Below are positions 15,727 to 24,970 of a stretch of DNA of 64,000 bases, in pieces. The notes below the pieces were generated by a model. That model was not told the DNA's origin. It was given only the letters and a program-made list of their open reading frames with translations, and searched no databases. The stretch lies in assembly GCA_965206405.1 (NCBI GenBank), contig CBDBJQ010000006.1, positions 310,001 to 374,000 of the forward strand, read 5' to 3'. This DNA comes from CBDBJQ01 sp965206405 (lineage in GTDB: Bacteria > Pseudomonadota > Alphaproteobacteria > UBA8366). Each line of letters opens with the position of its first letter. Position 1 is the stretch's first letter. Position numbers and translations under genes: made by a program.

Positions 15727-16851
15727 TCAGGCCGCTTTCGAAGCCTCGCTATCGTCCGAGAGCATGCCGGAAGGGATGTCGATAGAGTCGCCCGGCGAAT
15801 CGAGCGCATCGGTGACGGGGTCCTCGATCTGAACCTGTTCAAGTCTGTCGACGCGGTTGACGATTTTTTCGGCGGAGGTCCGGATCTGGCGCATGTCGTC
15901 TTCGGCCTGGCCGAAATGCCGTTGCAGATTGCCGACCCGCTTGTCGAGCCGCCCGGTGTCTTTGCCGACCTCGACGAGTTCATCCCGGATGCGTCCCGCC
16001 TGCTTGCGGATTTCGATATCCTTCAGAATGGCGCGAACCGTGTTCAGTGTCGCCATCATCGTCGTCGGTGAGACGATATAAACGCGGAGTTTCTGCGAGT
16101 GCTCGACGACGGTCGGCAGTTCGGCATAGATCTCTGCGTAGACGGCCTCCGAGGGCAGGAACATCAGCGCGATCTCGGCAGTCTCGCCGATGAGAATGTA
16201 TTTTCCGCTGATCGCCTTGAGATGGGTAATGATGTCAATGGAGAACTGCTTGCGGTGCCTCACACGCTCCTCTTCGGAGGTGCTGGTGCGTAGCACGCGA
16301 TAGCTCTCGAGCGGGAACTTGGCATCGATGGCGATCGGTCCTGGTGGTTCCGGGAGCGCGAGCAGGCAGTCGACACGGCTGCCGTTCGAGAGTGTTTTCT
16401 GGAATGCGTAAACGTCAGGCGGCAGGGCGCTGCGGACGATGTCCTCGAGTTGAGTCTCGCCGAAGGCACCGCGCGCATGCCGGTTCGACAGCACTTCCTG
16501 GAGGCCGGTTACGTCTTGCGAGAGTTTGACGATGTTCTCCTGCGCCTTGGTGATGATGGCGAGGCGCTCGCCCAGATCGCCCATGGTCTTCGAGGTGTCT
16601 TTGGCTTGCTTGGCGAGGCGTTCGTCGAGCATTTTGGTCAGGGCACGCTCCTGCGCCTGCAGGCTCTCTGCCATCCGGGTTTGGGCTGCGGTTTGGGTCT
16701 CGGCGATTTGGGCCAGACGGCCGGTAACCTCGCTACTTCCGGCGGCCGCTTTGCTCTGGTTGTCTCGCCCGCGCACGGCAACAACGCAGGCGATGGCGGC
16801 CAGGATGGCCGCCGCACCGGCGAGGAGGGTGGTTAGAAGTTCCACATCCAT
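15727..16851 (-). CDS. rmuC: DNA recombination protein RmuC
   Basis: 374-residue protein with an N-terminal membrane anchor (about 5-25), a coiled-coil region (about 45-115) and the nuclease-like RmuC domain (ARGAFGETQLEDIVRSALP, IAIDAKFPLESY, FLPSEAVYAEI). RmuC limits inversions at short inverted repeats in E. coli; the biochemical reaction is not settled. It lies in the recR-rmuC-def-fmt order seen in other alphaproteobacteria. Confidence 0.9.
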   Translation of the reverse strand: MDVELLTTLLAGAAAILAAIACVVAVRGRDNQSKAAAGSSEVTGRLAQIAETQTAAQTRMAESLQAQERALTKMLDERLAKQAKDTSKTMGDLGERLAIITKAQENIVKLSQDVTGLQEVLSNRHARGAFGETQLEDIVRSALPPDVYAFQKTLSNGSRVDCLLALPEPPGPIAIDAKFPLESYRVLRTSTSEEERVRHRKQFSIDIITHLKAISGKYILIGETAEIALMFLPSEAVYAEIYAELPTVVEHSQKLRVYIVSPTTMMATLNTVRAILKDIEIRKQAGRIRDELVEVGKDTGRLDKRVGNLQRHFGQAEDDMRQIRTSAEKIVNRVDRLEQVQIEDPVTDALDSPGDSIDIPSGMLSDDSEASKAA

Positions 16852-16861
16852 TGCAGATCCG

Positions 16862-16909
16862 GGCCTCAGAAGAGACGGGTCTCAGAAGCGGAAGGCCTCA
16901 GAAGCGCCA
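16862..16909. repeat. 16-bp tandem repeat carrying the stop codon of the outer-membrane protein gene
   Basis: Three units starting GGYCTCAGAAG at 16862, 16878 and 16894. Each contains TCA (a TGA stop on the minus strand); the in-frame stop is in the third unit. Confidence 0.8.
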
Positions 16910-17575
16910 GAGAGCGCCGATCGAATACATGTCGAGCGAGTCGTCAAACTGACCCTCGTCGAGAGTGTAGCGCTCCCACTCGGCGCGAAGCGCAAAACCA
17001 TTGTCGAAATTGTACTGTGCCCCGAGGCCATAAACAACATCTGTGCCGTCCAGCTCTTGCGTTCCTATCCCTGCAGCCGGGTTCAGGGCAATGGGATCGC
17101 ATGTCGCCGCCTCGCCGCGGCAGAAGCCGGTGAACGTCGTCTCCCATTTGTGCAGGCCGATCTTCGCCGAGAAGGCGAAATTGTTCCAAGGCAGCCGTCC
17201 GACCAGGGCTGCTGACAAACCCGCATCGAATTCACCGCGCTGCCCGAATTCAAACGGCGCTTCCGTGCTCTGATTGTAACTGCCGGAATGGCTGACTTCC
17301 CCGAACTTGGTATAGCCCAGCTCCAGGCCGAAATATCGGTAGAACTCGACCCCGGCGAAGAGCTTGTAGGCGGTTTCGGAGTCTTCGCAGTTTTCGGAAT
17401 CGGTCGCGCCCAGGCTCGGCAAGGACGCATCGCAATAGTCGGTGAGTTTGTTCTTGCCGACGCTGCCGCCAGCATAGAAATGGAGATCGGCGTTGGCAGG
17501 AAAGCCACCGGCAGCGGCGCCACCGGAGACGAGGAGAAGGGCAGCGCAGGTGGCCAAAAGGACGGTTTTTCTCAT
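16898..17575 (-). CDS. outer-membrane beta-barrel protein
   Basis: 225-residue exported protein. The signal peptide MRKTVLLATCAALLLVSGGAAAG is followed by alternating beta-strand sequence (FYAGGSVGKNKL, LFAGVEFYRYFGLELGYTKF, VVYGLGAQYNFDNGFALRAEWERY) ending in a terminal Phe, all typical of small OmpA/OmpX-like barrels. Paired cysteines (CDASL...NCED and CRGEAATCD) suggest loop disulfides. Function unknown; structural or adhesion roles are typical of such barrels. Confidence 0.8.
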   Translation of the reverse strand: MRKTVLLATCAALLLVSGGAAAGGFPANADLHFYAGGSVGKNKLTDYCDASLPSLGATDSENCEDSETAYKLFAGVEFYRYFGLELGYTKFGEVSHSGSYNQSTEAPFEFGQRGEFDAGLSAALVGRLPWNNFAFSAKIGLHKWETTFTGFCRGEAATCDPIALNPAAGIGTQELDGTDVVYGLGAQYNFDNGFALRAEWERYTLDEGQFDDSLDMYSIGALWRF

Positions 17576-17941
17576 TATTTCTTATCCGATATTTCTTATC
17601 CGATGTGTTTTTAGTGTGCTTTTCAGGCGCAAATTCCCGATGCATTCCGGGAAAATCCATCCAGATCGCAAGCGACCGGCTCTGCTGCGAGGGAATGCGC
17701 GAGGAATGCCCGTCACCTAGATGTCGGCACGCAGTCTCTAGATCTACACCGGGAATAGGAAAATTGAAGCCGGGACGGGCAAAACCGCAAAGATCCAAAG
17801 ATCTGCCGCGCCTGTTCGCAGCGCGGATGCGCCCTGTAACCCGGATGGCAACCTTGACGGTAACGGCAACGGGAGTACCCTTGACGGGGCGTCGCACCAC
17901 CCATACCTAACCTCATAACAAATACGCTAAACCCCAGAGCC
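17576..17941. other. intergenic region between outer-membrane protein gene and def
   Basis: 366 bp without a gene. A 14-bp tandem pair (ATTTCTTATCCGAT at 17577-17590 and 17591-17604) lies just upstream of the outer-membrane protein start. Two TTGACG hexamers at 17854 and 17881 face def, but neither has a good -10 at 16-18 bp. Confidence 0.6.
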
Positions 17942-18466
17942 ATGTCCGCCCTGCCCCTCGTCATTGCCCCGGATCCGCGCCTGAAGCGGAAGGCCGAGCC
18001 TGTGGAAACCGTCGATGCGGCATGCGCGCAGCTGGCCGCAGACATGCTCGAGACCATGTATGAGAGCAACGGCATCGGCCTTGCTGCCACGCAGGTCGGG
18101 ATCTCCCGCCGCGTGATCGTCGTCGATACGACCCGCGACGATGTTCCCGGTGGCCCCTACAAGATGATTAACCCGGAGGTCCTGTGGTCCTCGGATGAAC
18201 GCGAGGTTTACGAGGAGGGGTGTCTCTCGTTGCCCGAGCAGTATGCTGAGGTCGAGCGGCCGTCCCGGATCCAGGTGCGCTACCTCGATCCCGAAGGCGT
18301 GGAGCAGGAGCTTGAGGCCGAAGGCCTGCTCGCGACCTGCATCCAGCACGAGATCGATCATCTCGACGGCATCTTGTTCGTCGATCATCTCTCGGCGCTG
18401 AAGCGGCGCATGATTCTGCGCAAGCTGGAGAAGCTGCGTAAGCAAAAGGATCTGGCCGCAGCATAA
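17942..18466 (+). CDS. def: peptide deformylase
   Basis: 174-residue Fe/Zn hydrolase that removes the formyl group from nascent proteins. All three motifs are intact: GIGLAATQ (45-52), EEGCLSLP with metal ligand C94, and QHEIDH with ligands H136 and H140. It heads a def-fmt-truA run with 10-nt gaps and is followed by the convergent dapE-dapD pair. Confidence 0.95.
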   Translation: MSALPLVIAPDPRLKRKAEPVETVDAACAQLAADMLETMYESNGIGLAATQVGISRRVIVVDTTRDDVPGGPYKMINPEVLWSSDEREVYEEGCLSLPEQYAEVERPSRIQVRYLDPEGVEQELEAEGLLATCIQHEIDHLDGILFVDHLSALKRRMILRKLEKLRKQKDLAAA

Positions 18467-18476
18467 TCTGGCCTGC

Positions 18477-19400
18477 ATGACTCCGCTCAAACTTGCTTTC
18501 ATGGGAACCTCGACGTTCGCGGTGCCGACTCTGCGCGCGCTCGCCGAGTCACGGCACGATCTCGCTGTCGTCTATACTCGACCGCCGCAACGGGCGGGGC
18601 GAGGCCGCAAGCTGCGCCCGGGCCCGGTTGCGGACGCCGCGACTGAGCTCGGCATTCCGGTGAGAAATCCGGCGCGCCTGGGCGAGGCCGGGGAGGCGGA
18701 GACGTTCGCTGGGTTTGGCCTCGATGTTGCGGTCGTCGCGGCCTATGGGCTCATGCTTCCTCCTGTCTTGCTTGCCGCTCCTCGCCTCGGTTGCATGAAT
18801 GTCCACGCCTCGCTTCTGCCTCGCTGGCGCGGGGCAGCGCCGGTTGAACGTGCCATCGAGGCGGGCGACGCCGAAAGCGGGGTGTCGATCATACTGATGG
18901 AAGAGACGCTCGATACGGGGCCGGTGCTTGCATCCGAGAGCACGCCGATCGCCCTCGACATGACGGCGGGCGCGCTGGACGAACGGCTCGCGGAGATGGG
19001 TGCCGGGCTGCTGGTTTCCTGTCTTGAGGAATACGCGGCCGGCCGTCTGACCCCGGTGCCACAGGACGATGCAGCTGCCACCTACGCGCCCAAGATCCAG
19101 AAAACCGAAGAGCGGATCGATTGGCGCCGCCCTGCGGTCGAACTCGACCGCGCAATCCGGAGCCTGTCGCCCCGGCGTGGTGCCTGGCTCGAGTATGACG
19201 GCCGCCGGATCAGAGTCCTGGGCTGCCGCCCGGAGACGAGCACAGGCGCGCCCGGAGAGCTTCTCGATGACGCCCTGCTCGTGGCGTGCGGCGACGGTGC
19301 GCTGCGGCTGACCACGCTGCAGCTTTCGGGCCGTGCGGTCCTCGAGGCCGATACGTTCCTGCGCGGATTGCCGGTGCCCCAGGGGGCACGGTTCATGTGA
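18477..19400 (+). CDS. fmt: methionyl-tRNA formyltransferase
   Basis: 307-residue enzyme that formylates initiator Met-tRNA using 10-formyl-THF. The N-terminal Rossmann-like catalytic domain shows the signature HASLLPRWRGAAPVERAI (about 106-123); the C-terminal OB-fold domain starts near residue 210. The start at 18477 gives the usual LKLAFMGTSTFAVPTL opening. Confidence 0.95.
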   Translation: MTPLKLAFMGTSTFAVPTLRALAESRHDLAVVYTRPPQRAGRGRKLRPGPVADAATELGIPVRNPARLGEAGEAETFAGFGLDVAVVAAYGLMLPPVLLAAPRLGCMNVHASLLPRWRGAAPVERAIEAGDAESGVSIILMEETLDTGPVLASESTPIALDMTAGALDERLAEMGAGLLVSCLEEYAAGRLTPVPQDDAAATYAPKIQKTEERIDWRRPAVELDRAIRSLSPRRGAWLEYDGRRIRVLGCRPETSTGAPGELLDDALLVACGDGALRLTTLQLSGRAVLEADTFLRGLPVPQGARFM

Positions 19401-19410
19401 CGAAAATCAC

Positions 19411-20151
19411 ATGACGCGCTGGAAAACCACCCTGGAATACGATGGCGGCCTGTTCGTCGGCTGGCAACGGCAGGATAACGGCCTGTCGGTGCAGGAATGC
19501 CTCGAGGATGCGATCGTGGCGTTCTCCGGCGAGCGCATCACGGTGCGCGGCGCCGGGCGAACCGATACCGGCGTGCATGCACTCGGCCAGGTGGCGCATT
19601 TCGATCTCGCCGACAAATGGGATGCCCGCACGGTGCGTGACGCAATCAACGCCCATCTCCGCCCGCACCCGATCACGGTACTGGAGGCGGTGCCGATCGC
19701 GGCGGATTTCGATGCACGGTTCTCGGCGACCAAACGTGTCTATCGCTATCGGATTCTGTGTCGCCACGCGCCGCCAGTGATTGATTCCGGGCGGGTCTGG
19801 CATCTGCCGCGGGAACTCGATGCCGAGGCGATGCACACGGCAGCGCAGACACTGGTCGGCAAACATGATTTCACGACTTTCCGGGCGGCCGGATGCCAGG
19901 CCGATTCCCCGGTCAGAACCATCGACAGCGTCACCGTCACCCGCGCCGGCGAGGAAATCGTTATCGAGGTTGCGGCGCGCTCCTTTCTCTACCGACAGGT
20001 TCGCGGAATCGCAGGCGCACTTGCTTTTGTTGGCGAGGGAAAATGGACGACGGCGGATTTGCGCAAAGCCCTTGAGGCCTGCGACCGCACGGCGTCGGCG
20101 CCGACGGCGCCGGCCTCCGGGCTCTACTTCACCGCCGTCGAATATTCCTGA
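19411..20151 (+). CDS. truA: tRNA pseudouridine(38-40) synthase
   Basis: 246-residue pseudouridine synthase acting on the anticodon arm. The catalytic aspartate lies in GAGRTDTGVHALGQ (about 48-61). The start at 19411 gives the standard WKTTLEYDGGLFVGWQRQ opening. A GCCGGAT/ATCCGGC stem (20155-20179) lies between truA and the convergent dapE but has no T-run. Confidence 0.95.
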   Translation: MTRWKTTLEYDGGLFVGWQRQDNGLSVQECLEDAIVAFSGERITVRGAGRTDTGVHALGQVAHFDLADKWDARTVRDAINAHLRPHPITVLEAVPIAADFDARFSATKRVYRYRILCRHAPPVIDSGRVWHLPRELDAEAMHTAAQTLVGKHDFTTFRAAGCQADSPVRTIDSVTVTRAGEEIVIEVAARSFLYRQVRGIAGALAFVGEGKWTTADLRKALEACDRTASAPTAPASGLYFTAVEYS

Positions 20152-20192
20152 AACGCCGGATTTTTAGGGGCGATCCGGCTGGCCTGGCCGGC

Positions 20193-21344
20193 TCAGTTCC
20201 GCCCGAAATATTTTCCCAGCATGGTCCGGTAGACGGCGCTGAGGTCGCGAATGTCGTCGATGCGGGCGCATTCGTCGACCTTGTGCATGGTTGCGCCGAC
20301 GAGACCGAACTCGGCAACCGGGCAATGGTTCTTGATGAAGCGCGCATCGGAGGTGCCACCGGTGGTGCTAAGCTTCGGCCGGCGTCCGCACACCGCCTCG
20401 ACGCTGTCGCAGATGAGATCCGAGAGCGCGCCCGGCGGGAAGATGAAGGATTCTCCGCTCACCCGGATCGCGAGATCGTAATTGACACCTTTGCCGCCGG
20501 CCGCAGCGAGGGTCCGGTGAAGCCATTCGGTCAGCGACTGCGAATCATGTTCGTCATTAAAGCGGATGTTGAACTTTGCTGCGGCCGTGCCCGGGATCAC
20601 GTTCTCGGTGGGGTTGATGGCGTCGATGCTGGTGACCTGCAAACTAGAGGGCTGGAAGTGCGCGTTGCCCGTATCCAGCGGTGCTGCGGTCAGGGCCGTC
20701 AGCATTGCCAGCAGCCGGTGCGTGGCGTTGTCAGCCTGGTCCGGATAGGCGACATGACCCTGGATGCCGGTGACGGTCAGCACCGCATTCATGCTCCCCC
20801 GCCGGCCGATCTTCACCATCTCGCCGAGTGTGGAAGGATTGGTCGGCTCGCCGACGACGCAGAGATCGAGTGTCTCGCTGTTTTCCTTGAGCCAGTCGAG
20901 CATCTTCACCGTGCCGTTGACGGCCGGCCCTTCCTCGTCTCCGGTGATTAGCAGGCTGATCGAGCCTGATGGCGGGCCGGATTCGAGAAAGTCATCGATG
21001 GCGGCAACGAAAGCAGCGATGGCGCCCTTCATGTCGGCGGCACCACGCCCGAACACCGTGCCCTCGCGGATTTCGCCGGCGAAGGGATCCGACGACCAAT
21101 CTTCCGCCGACCCTGGCGGGACGACGTCGGTATGGCCGGCGAAGCAGAAATTCGGGGCTTCTTCGCCAAGGCGGGCATAGAGATTGTCGACGTCGGGCGT
21201 GCCCTCTTCGGAGAACAGAAGTCGCTGGCAGACGAAACCGCGTTCCTCGAGCACGCCCTGCAGGAGATCGAGTGCGCCGCCCTCGCCCGGCGTTACACTC
21301 GGGCAGCGGACGAGATTGACCGTGAGCGCGACCGGGTCGAGCAC
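20193..21344 (-). CDS. dapE: succinyl-diaminopimelate desuccinylase
   Basis: 383-residue M20-family metallopeptidase of the succinylase branch of DAP/lysine synthesis. Metal-binding motifs: CFAGHTDVVPPG, AADMKGA and ITGDEEGPA; dimerisation domain in the middle third. The GTG at 21344 was chosen because it gives the conserved LDPVALTVNLVRCPSVTP opening, 7 nt after the dapD stop and with AGGGA inside dapD as ribosome-binding site. Confidence 0.93.
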   Translation of the reverse strand: MLDPVALTVNLVRCPSVTPGEGGALDLLQGVLEERGFVCQRLLFSEEGTPDVDNLYARLGEEAPNFCFAGHTDVVPPGSAEDWSSDPFAGEIREGTVFGRGAADMKGAIAAFVAAIDDFLESGPPSGSISLLITGDEEGPAVNGTVKMLDWLKENSETLDLCVVGEPTNPSTLGEMVKIGRRGSMNAVLTVTGIQGHVAYPDQADNATHRLLAMLTALTAAPLDTGNAHFQPSSLQVTSIDAINPTENVIPGTAAAKFNIRFNDEHDSQSLTEWLHRTLAAAGGKGVNYDLAIRVSGESFIFPPGALSDLICDSVEAVCGRRPKLSTTGGTSDARFIKNHCPVAEFGLVGATMHKVDECARIDDIRDLSAVYRTMLGKYFGRN

Positions 21345-21351
21345 CGCGGGG

Positions 21352-22179
21352 TCAGTCCCTGAGCAGATCGTTGATCGAGGTTTTGGCCCGCGTCTGGGCG
21401 TCAACCTGTTTGACGATGACGCAGCAGTAGAGGTTCGGGCCGCCCTTGTCGCTCGGCATCGATCCCGGGACCACCACCGAACCGGCGGGAACCCGACCCA
21501 TCAGGACCTCGCCGGACGCCCGGTCGACGATGCGCGTCGAGGCGCCGATATAACAGCCCATCGCGAGCACCGCGCCCTTCTCCAGGATGACTCCCTCGGC
21601 GACCTCGGAGCGGGCGCCGACAAAGCAGTTATCCTCGATAATGACCGGGTCGGCCTGGAGCGGTTCGAGAACGCCGCCGATGCCAACACCACCCGAGAGA
21701 TGGCAGTTCTTGCCGATCTGGGCGCAGGAACCGACCGTGGCCCAGGTATCGATCATCGTGCCGCTGTCCACATAGGCGCCGAGATTGACGAAGGAGGGCA
21801 TCAACACCGCGCCAGGCGCGATGTAGGCGGAATGGCGGACGATGCTGCCGGGTACGGCACGGAAACCGGCCTCGTCGAAGCGGTTGGCGCCCCAGTTGCG
21901 GGTCTTGAGAGGAACCTTGTCCCACCAGAATGCGCCGTCGCCGGCGCCATCCATCCGCCACATGTCGTTGAGGCGGAAGGAGAGAAGGACGGCCTTCTTC
22001 AACCACTGGTTGACGATCCATTCCTTGCGCCCTTTCTCGGCGACGCGGGCGGTGCCGGAATCGAGGAGGTCGAGCGCCGCATCGACGGCCTCGCGAACCT
22101 CGCCGCCGGTTGCAGAATTGATACCCTCCCGATCTTCCCAGGCCTGGTCGATCGTCGTTTGCAGCTGCTGATCGGTCAT
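21352..22179 (-). CDS. dapD: 2,3,4,5-tetrahydropyridine-2,6-dicarboxylate N-succinyltransferase
   Basis: 275-residue left-handed beta-helix acyltransferase (hexapeptide repeats such as GAVLMPSFVNLGAYVDSGTM) that succinylates tetrahydrodipicolinate. The ATG at 22179 has GAGG about 11 nt upstream; a GTG at 22200 would add 7 residues. Forms a pair with dapE. In related genomes the gene next upstream is the HAD nucleotidase/argB block, here displaced 5.3 kb by an accessory island. Confidence 0.94.
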   Translation of the reverse strand: MTDQQLQTTIDQAWEDREGINSATGGEVREAVDAALDLLDSGTARVAEKGRKEWIVNQWLKKAVLLSFRLNDMWRMDGAGDGAFWWDKVPLKTRNWGANRFDEAGFRAVPGSIVRHSAYIAPGAVLMPSFVNLGAYVDSGTMIDTWATVGSCAQIGKNCHLSGGVGIGGVLEPLQADPVIIEDNCFVGARSEVAEGVILEKGAVLAMGCYIGASTRIVDRASGEVLMGRVPAGSVVVPGSMPSDKGGPNLYCCVIVKQVDAQTRAKTSINDLLRD

Positions 22180-22208
22180 CGTTTCAAATCCTCGTGTCAC
22201 AGCTCTGG

Positions 22209-22304
22209 TTATTTTTGTCTCGGGTATTTTTGTTCCGGGCGGATGCCTTGATTAGGCGACACGCCTGCGGTTGCCAAGCGAATGACGCGAATGACGCGAA
22301 TGGC
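22209..22304. repeat. two short tandem repeats between dapD and the next gene
   Basis: A 15-16-bp pair (TATTTTTGTYYCGGG type, 22209-22239) upstream of dapD and three 9-bp units GCGAATGRC (22278-22304) beyond the stop of the enolase-superfamily gene. Confidence 0.7.
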
Positions 22305-22325
22305 ACGCATGGCAGCGCCGGCGTG

Positions 22326-23417
22326 TCACCCGTCCCGATAGCGTTGAAGAAGCTCGGAATCCGGGTCGCAGCCCAGCCCGGGGCCGTCCGGCACCGCGAT
22401 GACGCCATTCTCCGGTGTCGCCAGGCCGCCGAAGATGTCGGCCTCGAGCGCAACGTAAAGGCGCTCGACCGCAGCTTCGGGTGCCCGGGCGGCGATCAGG
22501 TGCACGGTGGCGAGAAAGCCGGGCCCGAAATACGGCGAGTGCGGTCCGAGCGCGGCGCCGGCTGCCTCCGTTGCATCGGCGACGGCGATGAACTCGGAGA
22601 CACCGCCAACCTTGGTGACGCTGGGTTGTGCATAGTCGACCGCTCCTGCCGCCAGCATTTCCCGGAATTGCCATACGGTGCAGGCGTTTTCTCCCGAGGC
22701 GGTCCGGAAGCCGTCGCCACGCAACTTCGCGAGCAGCGGATAGTTCTCGGGCGGCCAGACCGGCTCCTCGAGCCAGAGCAGATCAACATCTCCCAGGGGC
22801 CCGCGCAGCGCCGGCAGGTCTTCTTCGTGCCAGACGCAGTTGACATCGAGCATCAGGGGCGTGTCATCACCGATGGCTTCGCGGGCGGCGGCGATGGGCG
22901 GCATCGTGTTCTCGTGCAGCTTGATCCGCGGATAACCATCCGCGCAGGCTTCGGCGGCAATGCGCCCGGTCACCGCGGGATCCTGGTATTTGAGCAGGCT
23001 CGCATAGCAGGGAAGCGCCGTCTTTTTCGCGCCGCCAAGGAGCTCGTGGAGAGGCTTTCCCGCAACCTTGCCAGCGATATCCCAGAGCGCGATCTCGATG
23101 CCGGAAAGGGCGAACATGGTGACGCCGTAGCGCCCGAAGATATGCACGGTGAGGGCAAGCTCGTGCATCAGCGCGTCGATGGCACTTGCATCCCGCCCGA
23201 CAGCGAGCGGTGCTACCATGGTCTCGAGCGCGGTTTTCGTCGCCGGGATGCAGTTGAAGCCGAAAGCTTCGCCCCAGCCAACGACGCCGTCCTCGGTCTC
23301 GATGCGAACGAGAAGGTGGGGAAGCTCGCTCCAGACCCCGCCGCCGAAGCCGGTCGGCGGTCCCGAATGGCTGAATGGAATGCGGATCGGGATGGCCTCG
23401 ATGGAGGCGATCTTCAT
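22326..23417 (-). CDS. mandelate racemase/muconate lactonizing enzyme family protein
   Basis: 363-residue enolase-superfamily enzyme. The capping domain (about 1-120) precedes the barrel with YPRIKLHE (candidate catalytic Lys), metal ligands in MLDVNCVW, LLWLEEPVW and TASGENA, a second Lys in VTKVGG, and HSPYFGPGF. Such proteins abstract a proton alpha to a carboxylate of an acid sugar, amino acid or aromatic lactone; the substrate cannot be named. Start at 23417 follows AGGAG. It is the first gene of the island between dapD and pynA and its neighbour is also a catabolic-type enzyme. Confidence 0.85.
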   Translation of the reverse strand: MKIASIEAIPIRIPFSHSGPPTGFGGGVWSELPHLLVRIETEDGVVGWGEAFGFNCIPATKTALETMVAPLAVGRDASAIDALMHELALTVHIFGRYGVTMFALSGIEIALWDIAGKVAGKPLHELLGGAKKTALPCYASLLKYQDPAVTGRIAAEACADGYPRIKLHENTMPPIAAAREAIGDDTPLMLDVNCVWHEEDLPALRGPLGDVDLLWLEEPVWPPENYPLLAKLRGDGFRTASGENACTVWQFREMLAAGAVDYAQPSVTKVGGVSEFIAVADATEAAGAALGPHSPYFGPGFLATVHLIAARAPEAAVERLYVALEADIFGGLATPENGVIAVPDGPGLGCDPDSELLQRYRDG

Positions 23418-23536
23418 GGGAGTTTCTCCTTCACAAGCGGCTTCCGAACATGCCCTGCCCACCGCCTCGCTGAGGCGGGGCCGGGGTCGAGGACTCCAGG
23501 TGCTGAGATGCCGGTAGCGGATCTCCGGCAGGAAGC

Positions 23537-24730
23537 TCAGGCCGCGAAGCTGGCCACCTGCCGTTCCCGGGCGTTTGAACCCTCGAAATGCGGCATCACG
23601 TCCTCAGCGACACGGTCGAACTGCTCCAGCATCTGCGCCGTCGGCGTGGTCAGCGCGGTACTGAGATTGATATGCCGCATGCCGGGATAGTCTTTCTCCA
23701 GCTGCTTCATCCGCTCGACCAGCTCCGTAGCTGTGCCCGCAAACCAGGCGCCGAGATCCAGGAAGTACTGTAGCCGCGGGACGTTGTTCTCGTACCATCC
23801 CGAGCGTTTCGTCACGGCTTCCACGCCTTCGGGCGTTATGCCCGGCACGAAGCCGAGGGGCGCGAACATCTTCACGTGTTCCTCATAGAGTGGCGTCATC
23901 TCGGCGATTGCCTGCTCCTTGGTGTCGGCGACATAAAAGAAGATCCCGATGGTCAGATCCTCGCCGAGCTCGAGGCCCTTTCCGGCTCGCGCCGCGGCGT
24001 CGCGGTAGCCCTGGATCGGCCCCTCCGCCATTGTCGCCGCACCGCCGCCGACAGCACCCTTGATACCGTGCTTGACCATGAAGTCGAGGCCGCGCGGATT
24101 GGCGCTCACCACCGGCTGCCAGCACTCGACCGGGAGGTTAACCGGTCGTGGCACCAGCGTGATGTCCTCGACCTCGTAGCCGCGATAGGGCACCCGCGGC
24201 GGCAGGGTGTAGTGCTTGCCTTCGTGACTGAAGCGCTCCTGATTGAAGGCCTTGAAGATGATCTCGACTTGCTCCTCGAACAGTTCGCGGTTGGCGTCCT
24301 GGTTCTGCATCGGTGCGCCGAAGGTCTCGACCTCGCGGGTGTGATAGCCGCGTCCGACTCCGAACACGGTGCGTCCCTTGGTCATGATGTCGGCGGTGGC
24401 GAAGTCCTCGGCGAGGCGGAGCGGATGCCACATCGGGGCGATGTTGAAACCGCAGCCGATGCGCAGTGAATTCGTCATATGCGCAAGGTGTACCGCGCAC
24501 ATCAGCAGGTTCGGCAGGCACTCGTAGCCCTCGTGCTGGAAGTGGTGCTCGGCGAGCCAGAGCGTATCGAAGCCGATCTCGTCGAGCTTCTTGGCGATCT
24601 GTTCGGTTTTGTCGAAAACGCCGGCGAGCTCTTCGTTGGAAAAGCGACGCTCGTTTGCCGGCGTTGCTGCCTGGCCGTGATCGGGCAAATCGATATGGCC
24701 GGGATACACGGTTGTGAACTTGTCGATCAT
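23537..24730 (-). CDS. LLM class flavin-dependent oxidoreductase (luciferase-like)
   Basis: 397-residue monooxygenase-like protein with the bacterial luciferase fold: FDTLWLAEHHF (about 47-57), LRIGCGFNIAPMWHPLRLAEDFA and TVFGVGRGYHTRE. These enzymes use FMNH2 supplied by a separate reductase to oxidise organic substrates. No flavin reductase is adjacent, so partner and substrate are unknown. The ATG at 24730 has GAGAGG upstream. Lies 119 nt upstream of the enolase-superfamily gene and probably shares its transcript. Confidence 0.87.
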   Translation of the reverse strand: MIDKFTTVYPGHIDLPDHGQAATPANERRFSNEELAGVFDKTEQIAKKLDEIGFDTLWLAEHHFQHEGYECLPNLLMCAVHLAHMTNSLRIGCGFNIAPMWHPLRLAEDFATADIMTKGRTVFGVGRGYHTREVETFGAPMQNQDANRELFEEQVEIIFKAFNQERFSHEGKHYTLPPRVPYRGYEVEDITLVPRPVNLPVECWQPVVSANPRGLDFMVKHGIKGAVGGGAATMAEGPIQGYRDAAARAGKGLELGEDLTIGIFFYVADTKEQAIAEMTPLYEEHVKMFAPLGFVPGITPEGVEAVTKRSGWYENNVPRLQYFLDLGAWFAGTATELVERMKQLEKDYPGMRHINLSTALTTPTAQMLEQFDRVAEDVMPHFEGSNARERQVASFAA

Positions 24731-24970
24731 CGGGATGTCCTCTCCCATTTAGCGCTTGCGGCAACGCCCTTCAGGAGGGCACGGCGCGGATAGTTCTCTG
24801 GGAATCAAATGTCCACCCTAGCCATGTCGTCAAGGTAGCATAGGGCTGGCATAACCACCTAGCGAGACAGGCGTAGATTCTCGATTGCGTGGCGGCGTTC
24901 CCCTTGAAACCGCCAGTGTCCATGTCGCCGGTATCTAACCAGCATCATCGGCGCTTCGGAGGCTATAAAG
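24731..24970. other. intergenic region upstream of the LLM gene
   Basis: 240 bp with no supportable gene or clear promoter. It borders the transposase remnant that follows. Confidence 0.5.

Noticed and set aside
22194..23690. Plus-strand open frame (498 codons) opposite the enolase-superfamily gene
   Set aside because: Shadow frame; the minus strand carries all catalytic motifs.
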